Part shown: one piece after another, positions 24,766-37,533 of the stretch
Position numbering within the stretch: position 1 is the first letter of the stretch
Layout of the letters: every line of letters starts with the position of its first letter
Origin: Brachypterus glaber
Lineage: Eukaryota; Arthropoda; Insecta; Coleoptera; Kateretidae
Assembly (NCBI GenBank): GCA_958510825.1
Contig: OY294046.1
Coordinates: forward strand, 47,039,794-47,103,793
Length of the DNA stretch: 64,000 nt
Reading direction: 5' to 3'
The notes under the pieces: model-generated
Seen by the model: only the letters and a program-made list of their open reading frames with translations
Databases searched by the model: none
Told to the model about the DNA's origin: nothing
Translations under genes and position numbers: made by a program

Positions 24766-24926
24766 CATGGGCGGATTTAGGGGGGGGCATGGGGACCATG
24801 CCCCCCCCCCAGAGAGATATATTAGCATAGAAATATCTTCAAAATTATATTTTTGGCGAAAGCGCAATTTTTTTTTCTATGGATGCCCCCCCCCCCCCCA
24901 CTTAAAGTGAAATAAATCCGCCCCTG
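24766..24926. mobile_element. 161-bp hAT MITE with 8-bp TSD
   Basis: The ends CATGGGCGGATTTA and TAAATCCGCCCCTG are near-perfect inverted repeats. TTGTGATC flanks the element exactly on both sides (24758-24765, 24927-24934), the 8-bp duplication expected of hAT elements. Long G and C tracts with GCATGGGGACCATGC form an internal hairpin. Confidence 0.9.
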
Positions 24927-24934
24927 TTGTGATC

Positions 24935-25446
24935 CCAAATATAGAAAATCGTTCCTTATTTAATTAATAAGGTAACAAATTCTCAATGCAAGCGATGCTA
25001 ACAGGGTTCCGGTTTTCGTTACTGGGACAAGAAACCCTAAAAGTTGAAGCAATTTGGTTAATACAGTTGAATAGTCTGATATATTTTTTGTCAAATAAAC
25101 TCTTAAATAAAAAATACGTCTTGCATGTTTACCATTTATTCCTTTTAGATGAAAGTAAGTACTGCTATTTAAATCCTGCATCTTTTGTAATAGACTTAAA
25201 TCTGACAGCATTCCATCCTCGACACGGGCGTATTTTTTGCATTATACTGATGGAGGAGCGCATTGAAATCAAATCGTGTTTGATATTAAGTCGTAAACAC
25301 ACACAATAGAGAGGAATGTAAAATTACTTTTTTATTTTCTATATAGGGAAAAGATATAACTTCAGATACGATATAATCTGAAATCGGTTATTTCTGGAAA
25401 AAATGTACAGGTTTTAGAGAACTAGATCAGGAAGTATTTGTGTGCT
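24935..25446. other. Spacer with long but unsupported open frames
   Basis: An 83-residue minus frame and a 107-residue plus frame overlap at 24960-25309. Neither shows a recognisable domain, and overlap on both strands argues against coding. A decayed element cannot be excluded. Confidence 0.4.
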
Positions 25447-25717
25447 ATAGTAAATTCAAGTCCAAGGTTGAGTGTAAGTAAACAAAAGAATGGCGCAGAC
25501 GGCAGCGGGCGCTTCATTTTATTGGTTAAAACACTTGAATGTTGCTAGAGTAGGGATGTAGAAAATTAAACAGGTCAGTACGTGAGCACTTGAAGTGAAG
25601 CGTACAATTCATTGCAATGGACCGTCATATACAAATATTTTGTTTTGAGTCCTACCCTGTCACTAAATCCGTTTTAATCACTTGCGTTTGTTCATTACTA
25701 CTGCATCTTGAAGGCTA
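25447..25717 (+). repeat. Interspersed repeat, copy 1 of 2
   Basis: From TAGTAAATTCAAGTCCAAGG to ACTGCATCTTGAAG, this matches the reverse complement of 63739-64000 over its whole length at roughly three-quarters identity. Shared blocks include AGAAAATTAAACAGGTCAGT, TTGCAATGGACCGTCATATA and CCTACCCTGTCACTAAATCC. No coding frame; class unknown. Confidence 0.75.
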
Positions 25718-25888
25718 CACACGTTATAGACATCGAGAAAAGAAGCGTTAAAAATATGTTGTTGTGATTGTCCGTCTGCCAGTCTGTCTCTTATTTAACT
25801 TAATAACTTTTAAACGGAATATCAGTGTAAAAGTCCATAACTAGCTTTTAATTTAGTGTGAACTCCAATTGTCTCATAGCAAAGTTTT

Positions 25889-25960
25889 TACGCTAATATA
25901 ATATTTTGTAAACGATGCTATGCGACAAATGGAGTTACTGCTTTCTAGCGTAGAAGAGCA
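25889..25960 (+). mobile_element. Half-copy of the TACTGCCC palindromic MITE
   Basis: ATATAATATTTTG, GCTATGCGACAAATGGAGTT and ACTGCTTTCTAGCGTAG match the right half of the complete palindromic copy at 36091-36222. The left half is missing. Confidence 0.7.
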
Positions 25961-26268
25961 GAATGATAGTCTATCACAAGGTTATCGTATGTAATAAACC
26001 GAATCCGGAAGTGTATTTGCTGGACTATTTTATTTTTTTTAGTGCTTGAAATCCAACCTTATGATTTTGAAATCTTGCACATTTTTTTGTCCTTGATTGA
26101 ATACAAAAAAAAACAATGTGCGCTATATCACAAGACTTTGAGGGTCAAGAATTTTTTCATTGACATGATCGTTTCCAGAGTCTCAAAATACGTAGAAAAA
26201 ATATAGTTTGGTTTAAAAAACTAACTTTATTTTTTTTTGGTCCTGTGTAGTTGAATGAAATAGTCCGT

Positions 26269-26543
26269 TTAAGCTTGTTTGCGTTTTATGATATTTAAAA
26301 AGAAATTGAGTTTTATGAAGCAAAAAACTACTGCGGGCAGCCAAAAGTCTCCGAGATATTCGGATGGAGAGTAATATCTAAAATTCGACTTTTCGTTAAA
26401 TTGATTTTTTTCGCCACCCTTACGCACAGTTCTGTTGATATTATGCCTGACATCAGAAGAAGATCCACAATGATTCGAGTCGAAATACCAGCCATTTACT
26501 GAACCATTAACAACCCACGGGAATACAATGAATATCATCCATC
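26269..26543 (-). CDS. Possible orphan exon, unknown product
   Basis: On the minus strand a pyrimidine-rich tract ending CTTTCACTGACAG precedes position 26543 and looks like a splice acceptor. The frame beyond it is open to a stop at 26269. From the Met at 26538 the protein begins with a hydrophobic stretch (MIFIVFPWVVNGSVNG) that could be a signal peptide. A mixed, non-repetitive segment with one Cys follows (WYFDSNHCGSS, NINRTVRKGGEKNQF, YYSPSEYLGDFW). Base composition is less AT-biased than the flanks. No family is recognised, no convincing donor or partner exon is visible, and the last third drifts into low-complexity residues. It may instead be decayed DNA. Confidence 0.22.
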
Positions 26544-26569
26544 CTGTCAGTGAAAGAAAAAATGTATAC

Positions 26570-27475
26570 TGGGTGATTTTTGAATTTATTAGTATCAGTA
26601 AACCAATACATGCAGTGCAGTCGAAAAGCCCCCTTTTTTAACTTTTACACGAGTTAAGATATCAACTTCAAATTTGGAACAAATAAATAAGAATACTTAA
26701 ACTATCTTTTTGTATAATTTTGACATTTTTGACTTTTAAAATATGGCCATGGAGGGATTTTTTTGATACATAATTTTAAAGCTTATAAAATTCTGTATTA
26801 CGGTCAAATATTATTATTATTATTTACATTTTTTGAGGGGTTTAAAATAGGGTTGAAAATGGAAATTTTCGTCAAAATTTCTTTAAAAAACTCAATTAAT
26901 TTCCTTTCGTTTAAAGAAATTCTCCCCTAGGTCCCCTACCCACATTTCAAAAGCTAAGAATATTATGTATATGCCAAAAGTATCAGTAAACCAATACATG
27001 CAGTGCAGTCGAAAAGCCCCCTTTTTTAACTTTTAAACGAGTTAAGATATCAACTTCAAATTTGGAACAAATAAATAAGAATACTTAAACTATCTTTTTG
27101 TATAATTTTGACATTTTTGACTTTTAAAATATGGCCATGGAGGGATTTTTTTGATACATAATTTTAGAGCTTATAAAATTCTCTATTATGGTCAAATATT
27201 ATTATTATTATTTTTTACATTTTTTGAGGAGTTTAAAATAGGGTTGAAAATGGAAATTTTTGTCAAAATTTCTTTAAAAAACTCAAATAATTTCCCTTCC
27301 GTTTAAAAAAATTCTCCCCTATGTCCCCTACCCACATTTCAAAAGCTAAGAATATTATGTATATGCCAAAAGACAGTTTAAATTGTCTTATTTAAGTGTT
27401 TTAATTTTAAAGTTGATATCTCAAAGCGTTCAAAAGTTAAGAGGGGGTCACGAAATGTATGGTACAATGTACCAG
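26570..27475. mobile_element. TIR element with tandemly duplicated left arm
   Basis: A 388-bp unit beginning AGTATCAGTAAACCAATACA at 26591 repeats from 26979 to about 27370 at very high identity. The unit contains the arm phrase GTTAAGATATCAACTTCAAA. A complementary arm (AAAGTTGATATCTCAAAGCG, near 27410) closes the element on the right. The arm vocabulary (GTTCAAAAGTTAAGAGG) is shared with the element at 39685-40369. Non-coding. Confidence 0.75.
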
Positions 27476-28548
27476 GACTAAACAAATTCCAACTTTTTAC
27501 ACAACGGCAAAAGTCCAAACCAAAAAAGTGTCATCAACTTCATAATTTTCCCAGCTGGTGTAGATTTTCCCAACCGATAGTGAGGGGAAAATTTGGTTAA
27601 TAAAAAAAAATTGCCTCGCCTCTGAAAAACTAAAAAAACTCTTTACTCACAGGGGAATTTTAAAAAATTTTGATGACTAAGGTAAAAATGCCGTCGTGCG
27701 GCTCTGTAAAACTATTTCATTCACAACCATGTAGTAATTGGCTTACATATATACATAAAAGTTGAAAAATTAATTATTATTAACTTTAACTTCCCAAAAA
27801 GTTAGAAATACCTCACTTCCCTCCCTTGGTCGGGAAGGCTCTTATAGCTAACTTTAAGTATCTCACTTGACAAAAACCTTAATTTATCGACCTAAATTTT
27901 ATGACAAAACAGTTTTAAATGAATTTATTTTGTTATTTATTCATTTATTCATGATTTATTTTTATAAAATAACATCACATATAAATGTAAGTTATATTTT
28001 TATGAAAAATAAACAGTGACTACTTCCAACTTTATATTATTATATTATATTACTATTTTATGGTTTAGTTAAACGTGATAAACTTTAGTTAAAAAGAAAA
28101 ATGCATTAAAGTATGGGGTACCTAAGTTGATATAACAAATAACCAAACATAGTTTTAAAGTAAGATAAATTCAAGAAGTACCTTGGTGGCTAATCATTTC
28201 TCATATTTGTTTGGCGTATCCCTACTATTATCAAAATTGTCATTAAGCTAGTGTTTATGGAAAACTATATATAAATAGTTTATTTATTACCATAATCATG
28301 TCTGGATAAAAGTCTGCTGTCACAAATCAAAAAAACAAACGCACTCAAAAACAAAAACAGGTGCTGCCCTCTATCGCTAAAATAAAGAAGTAACGTAGGC
28401 ATTTCTACTAGTTTTTAGATAAAAACATTTAAATGTATTACTTAATTTATATTGAATAAATATAAATGTTTTAGGATTGTTAATTAACAAAAAAAAACAA
28501 AGTTTATTTTATTGATTTATATTTATTATTCTTTATTCAAAAAGCAAC
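27476..28548. other. Spacer, nothing recognised
   Basis: AT-rich spacer without supported genes or element ends. Confidence 0.45.
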
Positions 28549-28938
28549 ATTTCGATACGCCCAAGCAACAAAGCCGTAACTCATATATTGTCATTTTTCA
28601 CGACAGCTAAATTTCTAAAATATTTTTTTTTGTTATTTAAGGGTGGGTAAATGATTGAAGTGGAAAAGAAAGTCATGTGATACATCATTTGAAAGCTTAT
28701 AAAATTCTCTATTTAACTGTTTAAGTATTTATTGTTTATTTACTGTTTGTTTCTGATAATATTCAAGTTTAGAATTTCTTACTTAAGTGATTTTAAGTAA
28801 ACTTTTGCTTAAAGTGGACTGTGGAGAAACCTGAGTAGTACCACCATGTGTGTCTTTTTTCAAGGCGTTTACCTATGAGTATAATTCAAAATGGGTCTAA
28901 CTTGAGTTACATCCTTGTTGCTTGGGAGTGTCGATTTG
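28549..28938. mobile_element. MITE with about 35-bp TIRs
   Basis: TTCGATACGCCCAAGCAACA plus AAGCCGTAACTCA at the left is matched by TGAGTTACATCC plus TTGTTGCTTGGGAGTGTCGA at the right. About 390 bp, AT-rich inside, with no frame. Confidence 0.65.
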
Positions 28939-29333
28939 TAACAAACTTCACTGCAACTAAACTAAACAGTTTTTGTAGATAAGTTTATTGTTTTTAAAGA
29001 AATTACATTTCTTATAACAAAAGTGTGTTGTGTAAATTTTGAGTTAGACTACTAAGCATTATTGTAAAAAACAAGTATGGGTGTGAATAAAATAGTATAC
29101 AAACCTCGGTTTTATTTGTCGCTCAGGAAATGATACAGTTTCCACCTCGGTATTTAATATACTATTACACATAAAGGTTTTTTTTGTGTGATGGGCCGCG
29201 TGCCAAATGTCGAATAATCTATTTGATATATCTATAGAAGCTTTGATCCCTGCCAAAGTGATTGAAAATCATTTTATTATACTCCTCGTAGATATGCAAG
29301 CAGAAAAGTGTAGTATTTTTTGACATAATTATT

Positions 29334-29345
29334 TTATTATTATTA

Positions 29346-29388
<43 letters not shown>

Positions 29389-29540
29389 TACAAAAGTAAG
29401 CGGCATAGCCCAGGGCGAGGTTGACTTTCGGCCAACGAAGTTACCTCTTTTTGGGTCCAAGGGTATTTAACTGTTTGCTGCTACAATAAATATATTTAAA
29501 AACAAAATAAAAAACTTTATTTAAAACAAAATAGTCGGGA
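29334..29540 (-). mobile_element. 3' tail of a retroposon with an ATT-repeat end
   Basis: A TTA/ATT run (29334-29386) abuts a less AT-rich block. On the minus strand that block reads TTGGACCCAAAAAGAGG, TAACTTCGTTGGCCGAAAGT and CAACCTCGCCCTGGGCTATG before the AAT tail. A unique block ending in a simple AAT tail is typical of LINE or SINE 3' ends. The 5' limit was not found, and no reverse transcriptase is visible. Confidence 0.45.
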
Positions 29541-31159
29541 GGCAATACAAAGTATCATAGATCTTAAAAACTCTTATTAGTACATGTACAATGTAATTGT
29601 TTCTATCTCTATCCTTTCTTCTCTTACACTTTTATTTTAACCTTGCAATTAATTATACCATAAGCCTATTATATACCTTAATATTATAACTTATAGCTAT
29701 AATGTTAACTAATTATTGTGTTGTAAACTTACTATATAGTATTAACAGCATAAAAAAAGTTTTATACTTTAATCAATAATCAATAAACGTATAGTAGTAG
29801 AGTACTGCCATGCTAAGATAAAAGTCCTATCTACATAGGTTTAACATACACAGATAGGACCTTTCAGGTTAGAAAGGCAGAACAGTAGTAGTAGACTGTG
29901 TCCCTAACAAATAAATAAAATAATACAGTAAAATTTTCCTAAATAAAACTTTTGCTTTTAAATTTCTTCTCTATATTTCTTCTTTATATTTTCGACATCC
30001 ATTTTTATAAATAATATTAAGCATTTAAATCTTTATGGTTTCTTATATCTTTATTACTATGTCTACAAAAAGTCTTCATTATTTGATTGAAATTACATTT
30101 TTGTTAATTTTAATGTACAGGGTTTTTTATAGCCCCTTTAAACCTTTTTTATTTGTAATTGGCTTATATTTTTTGGAGCAAAGTTTTACCTATCAGTTTT
30201 TTTCCAAAAATATGCCTAAATTTTTAAGCACCTTTTCAAAAGATATAACCTTAAAACTAAAATCTATCTTATCTATGATTCAAATTAAGAGTAATCTGTT
30301 GACAATTCTTCGCTTACTTGAACTAATATACGCATGTATATAGTTCTTCATACAGCTGAATAGCTAAGACGAAAGGGGGAGGTATCACTCGCGCTCTCTT
30401 CTTTAAGTCATAAGCGTCATAAGACGTGCGTGCGTGCAAGTGAGAAGAATCACATTCCTCACATATTTTCCATAGCCACTACTCCGTGTGTACTGCCCTA
30501 TTTCAGGAAAAAAATATTAACAAAAAAATTACGCTACTTAAATTAAAGTAAGTAATTTAAAAATTTTCTTTATTTTGTTTAAATGAAAAAATATTTTAAC
30601 ACACAAAGAGAAAATAAAAACATCATTTAAAATAATTTAGAAAATAATAAAAAAATATAGGGTTTTTTGAGGATTTTTTGTTTGTAAACTGTTTTAGGGT
30701 AAATAAATACTACCAAGCGAAAAGTATACTATTGAGATCTAAGCAATAGAGATCTTTATGGCGTGTTTTATTTGGAGGATTTTTTAGATTTTTACCTTCG
30801 TCCGGAATTTTAATAAAGTTGAAAATTTACAATAGAAAATTTTGAAAATTTCAATGAATAATAGCAAAGGTAATTATTTTTTAATTGAGAGTAATTACTA
30901 AAATCAATTGACAACGTTCAATGAACGTCGTTCATCGAATGTCGATGGAATACTTAATTAGATTTAATAAAAAACTGAATGTATTAAAAATTAAATAAAA
31001 TAATCAAGACCTTTTATTTCAAAAATCAATAATTTGATAATTTCACGGGACTAAAATTTGGATCTTATAATTTATAACTTATACACGTGAAATATATTAA
31101 AAAATTGATCAAATATTTACTACATGTATTTTAGAATAAATATGATATCTTATTCTTTT
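29541..31159. other. Spacer with one unsupported open frame
   Basis: The plus frame at 30035-30343 (102 residues) is hydrophobic and low-complexity with no recognised family. Around 30360-30500 a block with GCGCTCTCT and CGTGCAAGTGAGA is echoed at about 40395-40460, indicating an old shared repeat. Otherwise nothing is recognised. Confidence 0.4.
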
Positions 31160-31199
31160 TACTTTTCCCAAAAATATTGATTTTTTATGGTTGTCGGCG

Positions 31200-31255
31200 T
31201 TTTATATCCAAAAAACATGATTTCTGTCTGTCGGTCTGTCCGGGACATTTGTATC
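31200..31255 (+). repeat. Fragment of the TCTGTC-core repeat
   Basis: TCTGTCTGTCGGTCTGTCCG matches the cores at 1018-1060 and 42640-42680 (the latter inverted). Confidence 0.55.
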
Positions 31256-32847
31256 CTAAATAATAATATATTAAATATTATATTTATTATATTATTGTTA
31301 TTATTTACTATATTGTTAATTTTATATTTAATTTTTATGTATTTATGTTTTATTGTTCTATATATATTGCAAACAATTGTTTTATTGTAAAGCATAAATA
31401 AATAAATTAATATATAAGCAATTTTTATATAAAAATTCTTTTACGTCAAAATGATAGCGTGAATGCATATTATACATTTTATATTTTTTATTCTGAAAAA
31501 GTGTATTAGCAAGCATATACTTAAATTATATTAGCAAGCAATCTATAAATATAGATAGTCTCCCAAAAAAGGCGACATAAATGATCATTATCAGTAGTTT
31601 TTTACCATATGGCACTAGTTTATATCCAGCATAAGTATAAACCGTACAAGAATAGCTACCTTAGCTCTACATTCAATTTTTATAAAACGACAACATAAAC
31701 ATTTACGTTTCCTGCACCTATCAGTTAAATGGCTCAAGCCATTTCTGCTAGAACACCATTAGAAAATACTGCCACTTGTACATTAGTTCCTCCATCTTAG
31801 CTACTTTTCATTGAACTGAAAACTAAGTTTATAGTAAGACATCTAGCCTTACCTTATTCACTTTAACCTAAAAAATGACAAATCATTAAAGAAGTTCGTT
31901 GTTTACATGTAAAATCCATCTATCCATTTTGTTTTAATGTAAAATCAGAAATATTTTAAGTTTATAAAGTTCAATCTTACTTTATTTTGAATAGTAAGAC
32001 TCCTTGACGCAGAATAGTATATTTTATAACTAGTATAGAATAAACAATATTCCGCGCGAGCGGAAAGTTTTTCATACGAGCCGGCAGGCGAATATGACGG
32101 TCCCGCGAGCTCGGAATGACTATTCCATACTTGTAGACTATACTTTTTCTTCGACTGCAAATATGAAACACTGTATGGCTTTAAACTGCGGACAAGTATA
32201 AAAACAATGTTTTTTGTGACTCGACATTGTAAATGCAACAAAACACATATTTTTAAATAAAGCAATTAATGTTTTTTAATAATTTTGTCAAATCAGTAAT
32301 TAAAAAATTTTTATTTAATTTTAGCACATATTTACAAATTATAATGCAAAAATTGAAGGTTATGACAGACAGTTTTAATTATTTGAACTAAATTGATAAA
32401 AAACTGGTCAAATATTAAGAAAAACTAATAAACTTTATGTAATTTTAACGCAAAACTTTAAATTGCATTAAATTATTCAATATTTCATGGTAAAATAAAT
32501 ATATTTTTGCTAATTTTGCTACAGTTTTCTTTACTTTTATAAACAAGAGATGGCACTACATGTGCTCATTCTAACACTTGATACGGAATATTCATACCGT
32601 ATCTGGAGCTAGAATGGATTCATTCTGTGTGTGTATTTGCTTACATTCTAAAGCAGTCGTAAAAAATTAGTATATTCTATAACATGTTTGGAATATTCCA
32701 CGTATTCCAAACGTGTTTCAGATTATATTATTTTCTACAAAATTTGTTAATAATTTTATTACTTTTTTATTCAATCGCTAAATTCCACAGTCAAGTGCTA
32801 TGCTATAAATGTCAGTGCCATGTTTGATTGTTTAAATTTATTATAAT
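31256..32847. other. Spacer with small GC-rich islets
   Basis: The islet at 32050-32115 contains CCGCGCGAGCGGAAAG and CCCGCGAGCTCGGAATG. Similar flanking words (TAGTATATT...GGAATATTCC) recur at 32668-32705. They are probably pieces of a MITE. The 106-residue minus frame crossing it is not supported. Confidence 0.4.
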
Positions 32848-33001
32848 TAAAGACATATCTACAAGCTAGCATAATAACATGGTACATAAGAATGCGATAC
32901 CGTGATTGGCTTGAAGTGCCGCCATGTATCTTGGAAGCCAATCACGGTACCGCATTCTTATGTACTATGATGTTATGTGAGCTTGTGGATATGCCTTTAG
33001 T
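32848..33001. mobile_element. Palindromic MITE, copy 1 of 2
   Basis: The arms pair ACATAAGAATGCGATACCGT and GATTGGCTT with AAGCCAATCACGGTACCGCA. The outer ends AAAGACATATCTACAAGC and GCTTGTGGATATGCCTTT are complementary. The same family is present at 53314-53480. Confidence 0.85.
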
Positions 33002-33147
33002 TAATGGTAACCACTGAGATGTCGCCAAGTCGGTTCATTTTTTTTTGCGAAAAGTTTTTATTTTTTACTTTTTAGAGACACAGAACTTATAGATTTGTAA
33101 CGTCATCTAAGCTAAATTATAGTTGTCCTTTAATCTCGACAAGCTGC

Positions 33148-33185
33148 TGATGTCACAACGCACTGTTACTGCGTTGTGACGTCAT
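33148..33185. repeat. Strong short hairpin
   Basis: TGATGTCACAACGCA pairs with TGCGTTGTGACGTCA around a CTGTTAC loop. Could be the core of a tiny MITE; it is not followed by a clear T-run. Confidence 0.6.
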
Positions 33186-33440
33186 TATCTTGAAGATAAA
33201 TTTCTAAAAAATAAATTTAGTAGTATTTTTATTTCAGCGCCCAAGAGTCCAACCAACCTTATTTTAAACGAAATACTAAAGAAAATCTTTGTTAAACTTT
33301 AAGCGTTAAGTAATAATCAAATAACGCCGTATGGTAAAATCACAAATTTTATCATTTTCGCTTGGTATTTTAATATTACTCGTCCAGAGAAACAAGTTTA
33401 GCGGCATTTAAAAGATTTTTAGTCTGCCGTAATATTTGAG

Positions 33441-33610
33441 TGATCCCTTGATTAAGTTATCCGGCTTATCCGAGTTATCCGATTTTTCTAAAAATTTGGT
33501 TTGTATTAGAACCAAATTAAGCCGTTTTTAAGTAAAATTGCGTTAAAATTATTAGATTTATCTTAATTATCCGGCTTACCCGGCATTATCCGAGCGTCAA
33601 ATTGAAACGG
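33441..33610. mobile_element. Possible pogo/Tigger-like element end
   Basis: TTATCCGGCTTATCCGAGTT at about 33447 and TTATCCGGCTTACCCGG plus ATTATCCGAGCGTC at about 33568 repeat a TTATCCG word typical of Tigger-type terminal repeats. The full element is not delimited. Just downstream, ATAACCTCCTCC and GGAAGTCGGTTAAAA (33727-33759) form another phrase that looks repeat-derived. Confidence 0.35.
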
Positions 33611-35410
33611 GACCACCTCAGAAATGCCCTCTTTAAGTTGCAAAAAGTTTCATCAAATTCCGTTCATTCGTTCCAAAGTTATGCGGAAAAAAAACATAAA
33701 AAAAAACAAAGTCACACGTCGAATTGATAACCTCCTCCTTTTTGGAAGTCGGTTAAAAAGGTTTGATCTAGTTTTTCATATATTTTCACTTAAAAATTGG
33801 CATTTTTTTAGGATGTCTGAGTGTATATCACTTTAAAAGGGAGCTATTTGACATGGACTCTATTGGACACTGTCCATAATAATAATTTAGTTCCCTGAAG
33901 ATTATCTGCATAAAAATGCCCCCCTGTGAAACATCGTAATTCCGATCGGTTTATAGCAGGGATAAACAGTTTACGAGTGACGGCCTCAGCCGGTTTAACT
34001 GCAAAATCGTGTCACTATTCGCAATTAACCGAGTACCCTTACACATATATTTACTTACATCCATGGATATGTGCACCAAATATGCGTTTTGGACAGGTCC
34101 GGGCTTACAATTGTTAAGCTAGTATTACACATCTCCCTGTAAAAAAAATCTGATGGAAAGCGGTTGCAAAACTCCAAAACTCTTGAAATGTCATGAATTT
34201 TCATATGGGAATTCCAAAAACCGCATGAAATCTTATTCCCTTCAAATGTTATGAAATACCATGTGACTTAGCACCTGCGCACCTAGTATTTTTCTTGGGG
34301 AAAGGGGGGCTAAATCAATACATACAAAAACAAAACAAAAAATTAAATTATTTTTTTCATCTTTGTAAGCAAAATTATTAAAATGATTGGGGGGCTCCAT
34401 GTTCAAGGTCTGGGCCATTAAATATCAGCTGTTGGCTTCTGAAAAAATATGCTAGGTAATTCTTCTGTATTTTGAAAGTTAGCCTAAAACGGATTATTAT
34501 GTTTGGTTTCTTGCTTTTTCTCAAAAGTGGAATGAAATAACAAAAATTTTCAAAATGGATTTAGAATTATTTTAAAACGTAAGAATGGCCTTCTATTTAT
34601 TAAAACATTGTACATGTTGATCAAGAAGTCCACAAAAAAACTTTTAGCTTTTTCAAAAAAAAAATCTATTTTCTGATATTTTCTTGCATAGCATGAAAAT
34701 ATAAATCGGATTATTAGTTTTTACTGAATTTTATAATAAGAAATTAGCTAAATGCTTAATTTAAAATAAAACTACTAAGTTTTTTTTATAAAATTTCAAA
34801 TAATCTCAAGAAGGGGCGGTTTACAATTGTATTAAACGTCCTTTGCGAAACAACTAGAAGAACGTTTTGGACCAAAGGTTTTTACCATATAGAAAATCTT
34901 TGGTCTTCAAATTTCAAGCCTCTATGTCATTGCGCTCGTTTTTCAAATATCGTAGTGCAAAGTTTATTCTCAAAGAATTCCACCTTTTAATGTTTTATCT
35001 TATTAAAATAACTTATTTATTGTAGTTATATATAATTTATAGATATAGTATATTTTTTAGTATATATTTATTATATATTTTAGTATATATACTAGAATCC
35101 GAACCTGCAAAACGGTATCATTAAATATGTACCCATAGTGTTGTTGTTGCCCGTGAAATATTAAATGGCTGCCACAACGTTGCTATTAAATTAGACGTGT
35201 TTAATTAAAGTAGGCGGGCCTTTTTAAATTTAATACCAGCTATCGGATTTTATTACCAATCTCAGTAATCCATTTTAGTTCCTATAGTATACTACTAATT
35301 TAATAACACTAGTTTACAGCATTATTTTTTCTACAAGTTATGAAATAAGGACAAATGCCCTTTAACACGTTCGATGCTCATGACTCAGTATTAGCACTAC
35401 GTTACCATTA
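33611..35410. other. Spacer, no supported gene
   Basis: The short plus frames at 33624-33836 and 33926-34117 show no domains. The remainder is AT-rich spacer. Confidence 0.4.
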
Positions 35411-35455
35411 TACCGCCCTACTTCGCTAGAAAGCAGTAACTCCATTTGTCGCACT
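35411..35455 (-). mobile_element. Half-copy of the TACTGCCC palindromic MITE
   Basis: TACCGCCCTACTTCGCTAGA followed by AAGCAGTAACTCCATTTGTC matches the left half of 36091-36222. Confidence 0.7.
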
Positions 35456-36090
35456 ATAGCCTTGCTGTACATTATAAGATATTTGGTAACAGTGGCAAAT
35501 TATAGTGATTTAAGCTATAGATTATAAGGGACACAATAACTAATGTTAAAAATAAATTGGAAACGATTATATATATTACAGACACGATTATATTTATTAC
35601 AGGCACTATTATAAATTTACAGAAATTTTATTATATTATAAAAATTATTAGCACGGACAATAATTAAATCTATTTAAGCTATAAATGCCATACTATTTGT
35701 TATATTTTATTATTCACTAAACAATTAAAGTATTTCATATAAATTTTTACACTGACTGCCATAATTGTAAGAGAAAGCCTTGTATTTATATAATAAGCGA
35801 TTATAATTTGCTTGGTATGTGTGTTATAGCGCTCCTAGCTATAATTTTTTTTCCGTGGAAATTAGTTATTCCTATTTAAGTCGATTAAAATTTGACAATA
35901 AGAACTTAGTCAAAAAGTGGCCAAAAGGCAAAACAAATTATATATTTTTTTAAGTTTCTCCATAAAATATGAAAAAATAAGACTGTTTTCTAAAAAAAAT
36001 AGGTCGATCATAAAACATTCTCTTCGGAAGAAGGCAAAAATGAGTTTAAATAAAAAAAATACTGCTGTCAAAAAATGATACTTTCCCCTA
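35456..36090. other. Spacer, nothing recognised
   Basis: AT-rich; the 77-residue minus frame at 35910-36143 overlaps the adjacent MITE and is not accepted. Confidence 0.45.
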
Positions 36091-36222
36091 TACTGCCCTA
36101 ATACGCTAAAAAGCAGTAACTCCATTTGTCGCCAGGTTTTCACGTCAACTCTGATATAATATTTTGAAAACGCTGCTATGTGACAAATGGAGTTACTGCT
36201 TTCTAGAGTAGTTGGGCAGTAT
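36091..36222. mobile_element. Complete 132-bp palindromic MITE
   Basis: TACTGCCCTAATACGC plus AAGCAGTAACTCCATTTGTC at the left is complementary to GACAAATGGAGTTACTGCTT plus GTTGGGCAGTA at the right, with TA outside. Half-copies are present at 25889-25960 and 35411-35455. Confidence 0.85.
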
Positions 36223-37469
36223 AGTGCTCAGTGCGCGTGACTTATTTATATCTTCTTCCTTCTTCCTTTATTTTGGCCTTTTCTCAGTGAGATAATTAGC
36301 CAGATCCCTCTTAGTTACTCAATTCACCAAGAGTGGTTCTTGTCTGGCTTTTTACCATGCCCATTCCTGTTTTAATTATATAAAATTTCCAGTCTTCTGT
36401 AAGACCTTTTCTTTTTCTTTTCCTTCTTTCCTTTTCGTGTTTACTGTTGGATGTGTTAGCTGTTGCCAAGGCAGTTTTTTCTAATTTGTAATTATATTTG
36501 CGCATGCGCTAGCATATAAAAAATTTTGTACGTATAAAAACTTCTTCACGTGTTAGTTGCTTCCAAATCAAAATTTATCAGCATTATAAATGATTAAAAA
36601 ACATAAAATTCCCTTCTTACTCCAATATAATCACATGTTCGTCATTTTACTGTACATCTTCCATACAATCACTATAAAATATATAAAATCGATTCTGGGG
36701 CATATCTAAGATAGCAAATAAATAAATAAATAACTAATACTAAAAGACTTGATGCTAGAAAATTAAACGCGCTTAACGTATTACTAATTCCTGCCGAAAG
36801 TACATCTTACTCGTTTCACGGATGAAAAGCAACTGTCTATTTATATCTTATTATTTCAGAAATTATTTGAGGTCAGTTATGAAAGCATTTTGTGAAATAA
36901 TTTCCTCGGACTTAAGTAAACTATCACGTTTGCACCAATGGCCTGTGCCTTATTTTTGAGTCGCAGACTAAAAGGACCCTAGCTTCTTTAAGAAGCAATT
37001 TAGCACAAAAGTTTTTTTTTGAATATCGTGTTTTTTTATTGAAACAAATGAAAATCGTTTTTCTGGCTAACAGATTTTGAATTTGGTTTTATGTTACACC
37101 TTAAAGTAAAAAAAAATGGGTCTTGTCAAATATAAATTTTGCATTTTAAAAGTTCAATTAAAATTAACTGTAATTACTTAAGTAACTTCAAAAAAAGCAC
37201 TTAGTTCCCCACCTTGATCAAGAATTCGATTTTTTTTAAATTTAAATCCGAATATTGGCCCGTTTGGAAACTGAGCTTATTTGAACCAAAAAAAAAAATC
37301 AGACAGAAAACCTAACAAAAAAATATCACAAGTATCTCGAAAACCTAAAAAAAGGTAGATTCGGATTCACCAAGTCATATTACCCTAGAACTTCTAGGCT
37401 AGGAAAATGTGTAGAATTGGTGGGGGTAAAACCCCTGTAAACTAGTGTAACCCATATTTATACCTGTTA

Positions 37470-37471
<2 letters not shown>
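36223..37471. other. Spacer with an AAAT run
   Basis: A short AAAT tandem run at about 36715-36733 could be a retroposon tail. No gene is supported. Confidence 0.4.

Positions 37472-37530
<59 letters not shown>
37472..37530. repeat. TA microsatellite
   Basis: About 58 bp of uninterrupted TA, directly before a possible LTR start. Confidence 0.95.

Positions 37531-37533
<3 letters not shown>

Noticed and set aside
24960..25309. 83- and 107-residue overlapping frames
   Set aside because: Opposite strands, low information, no recognised family, no splice context.
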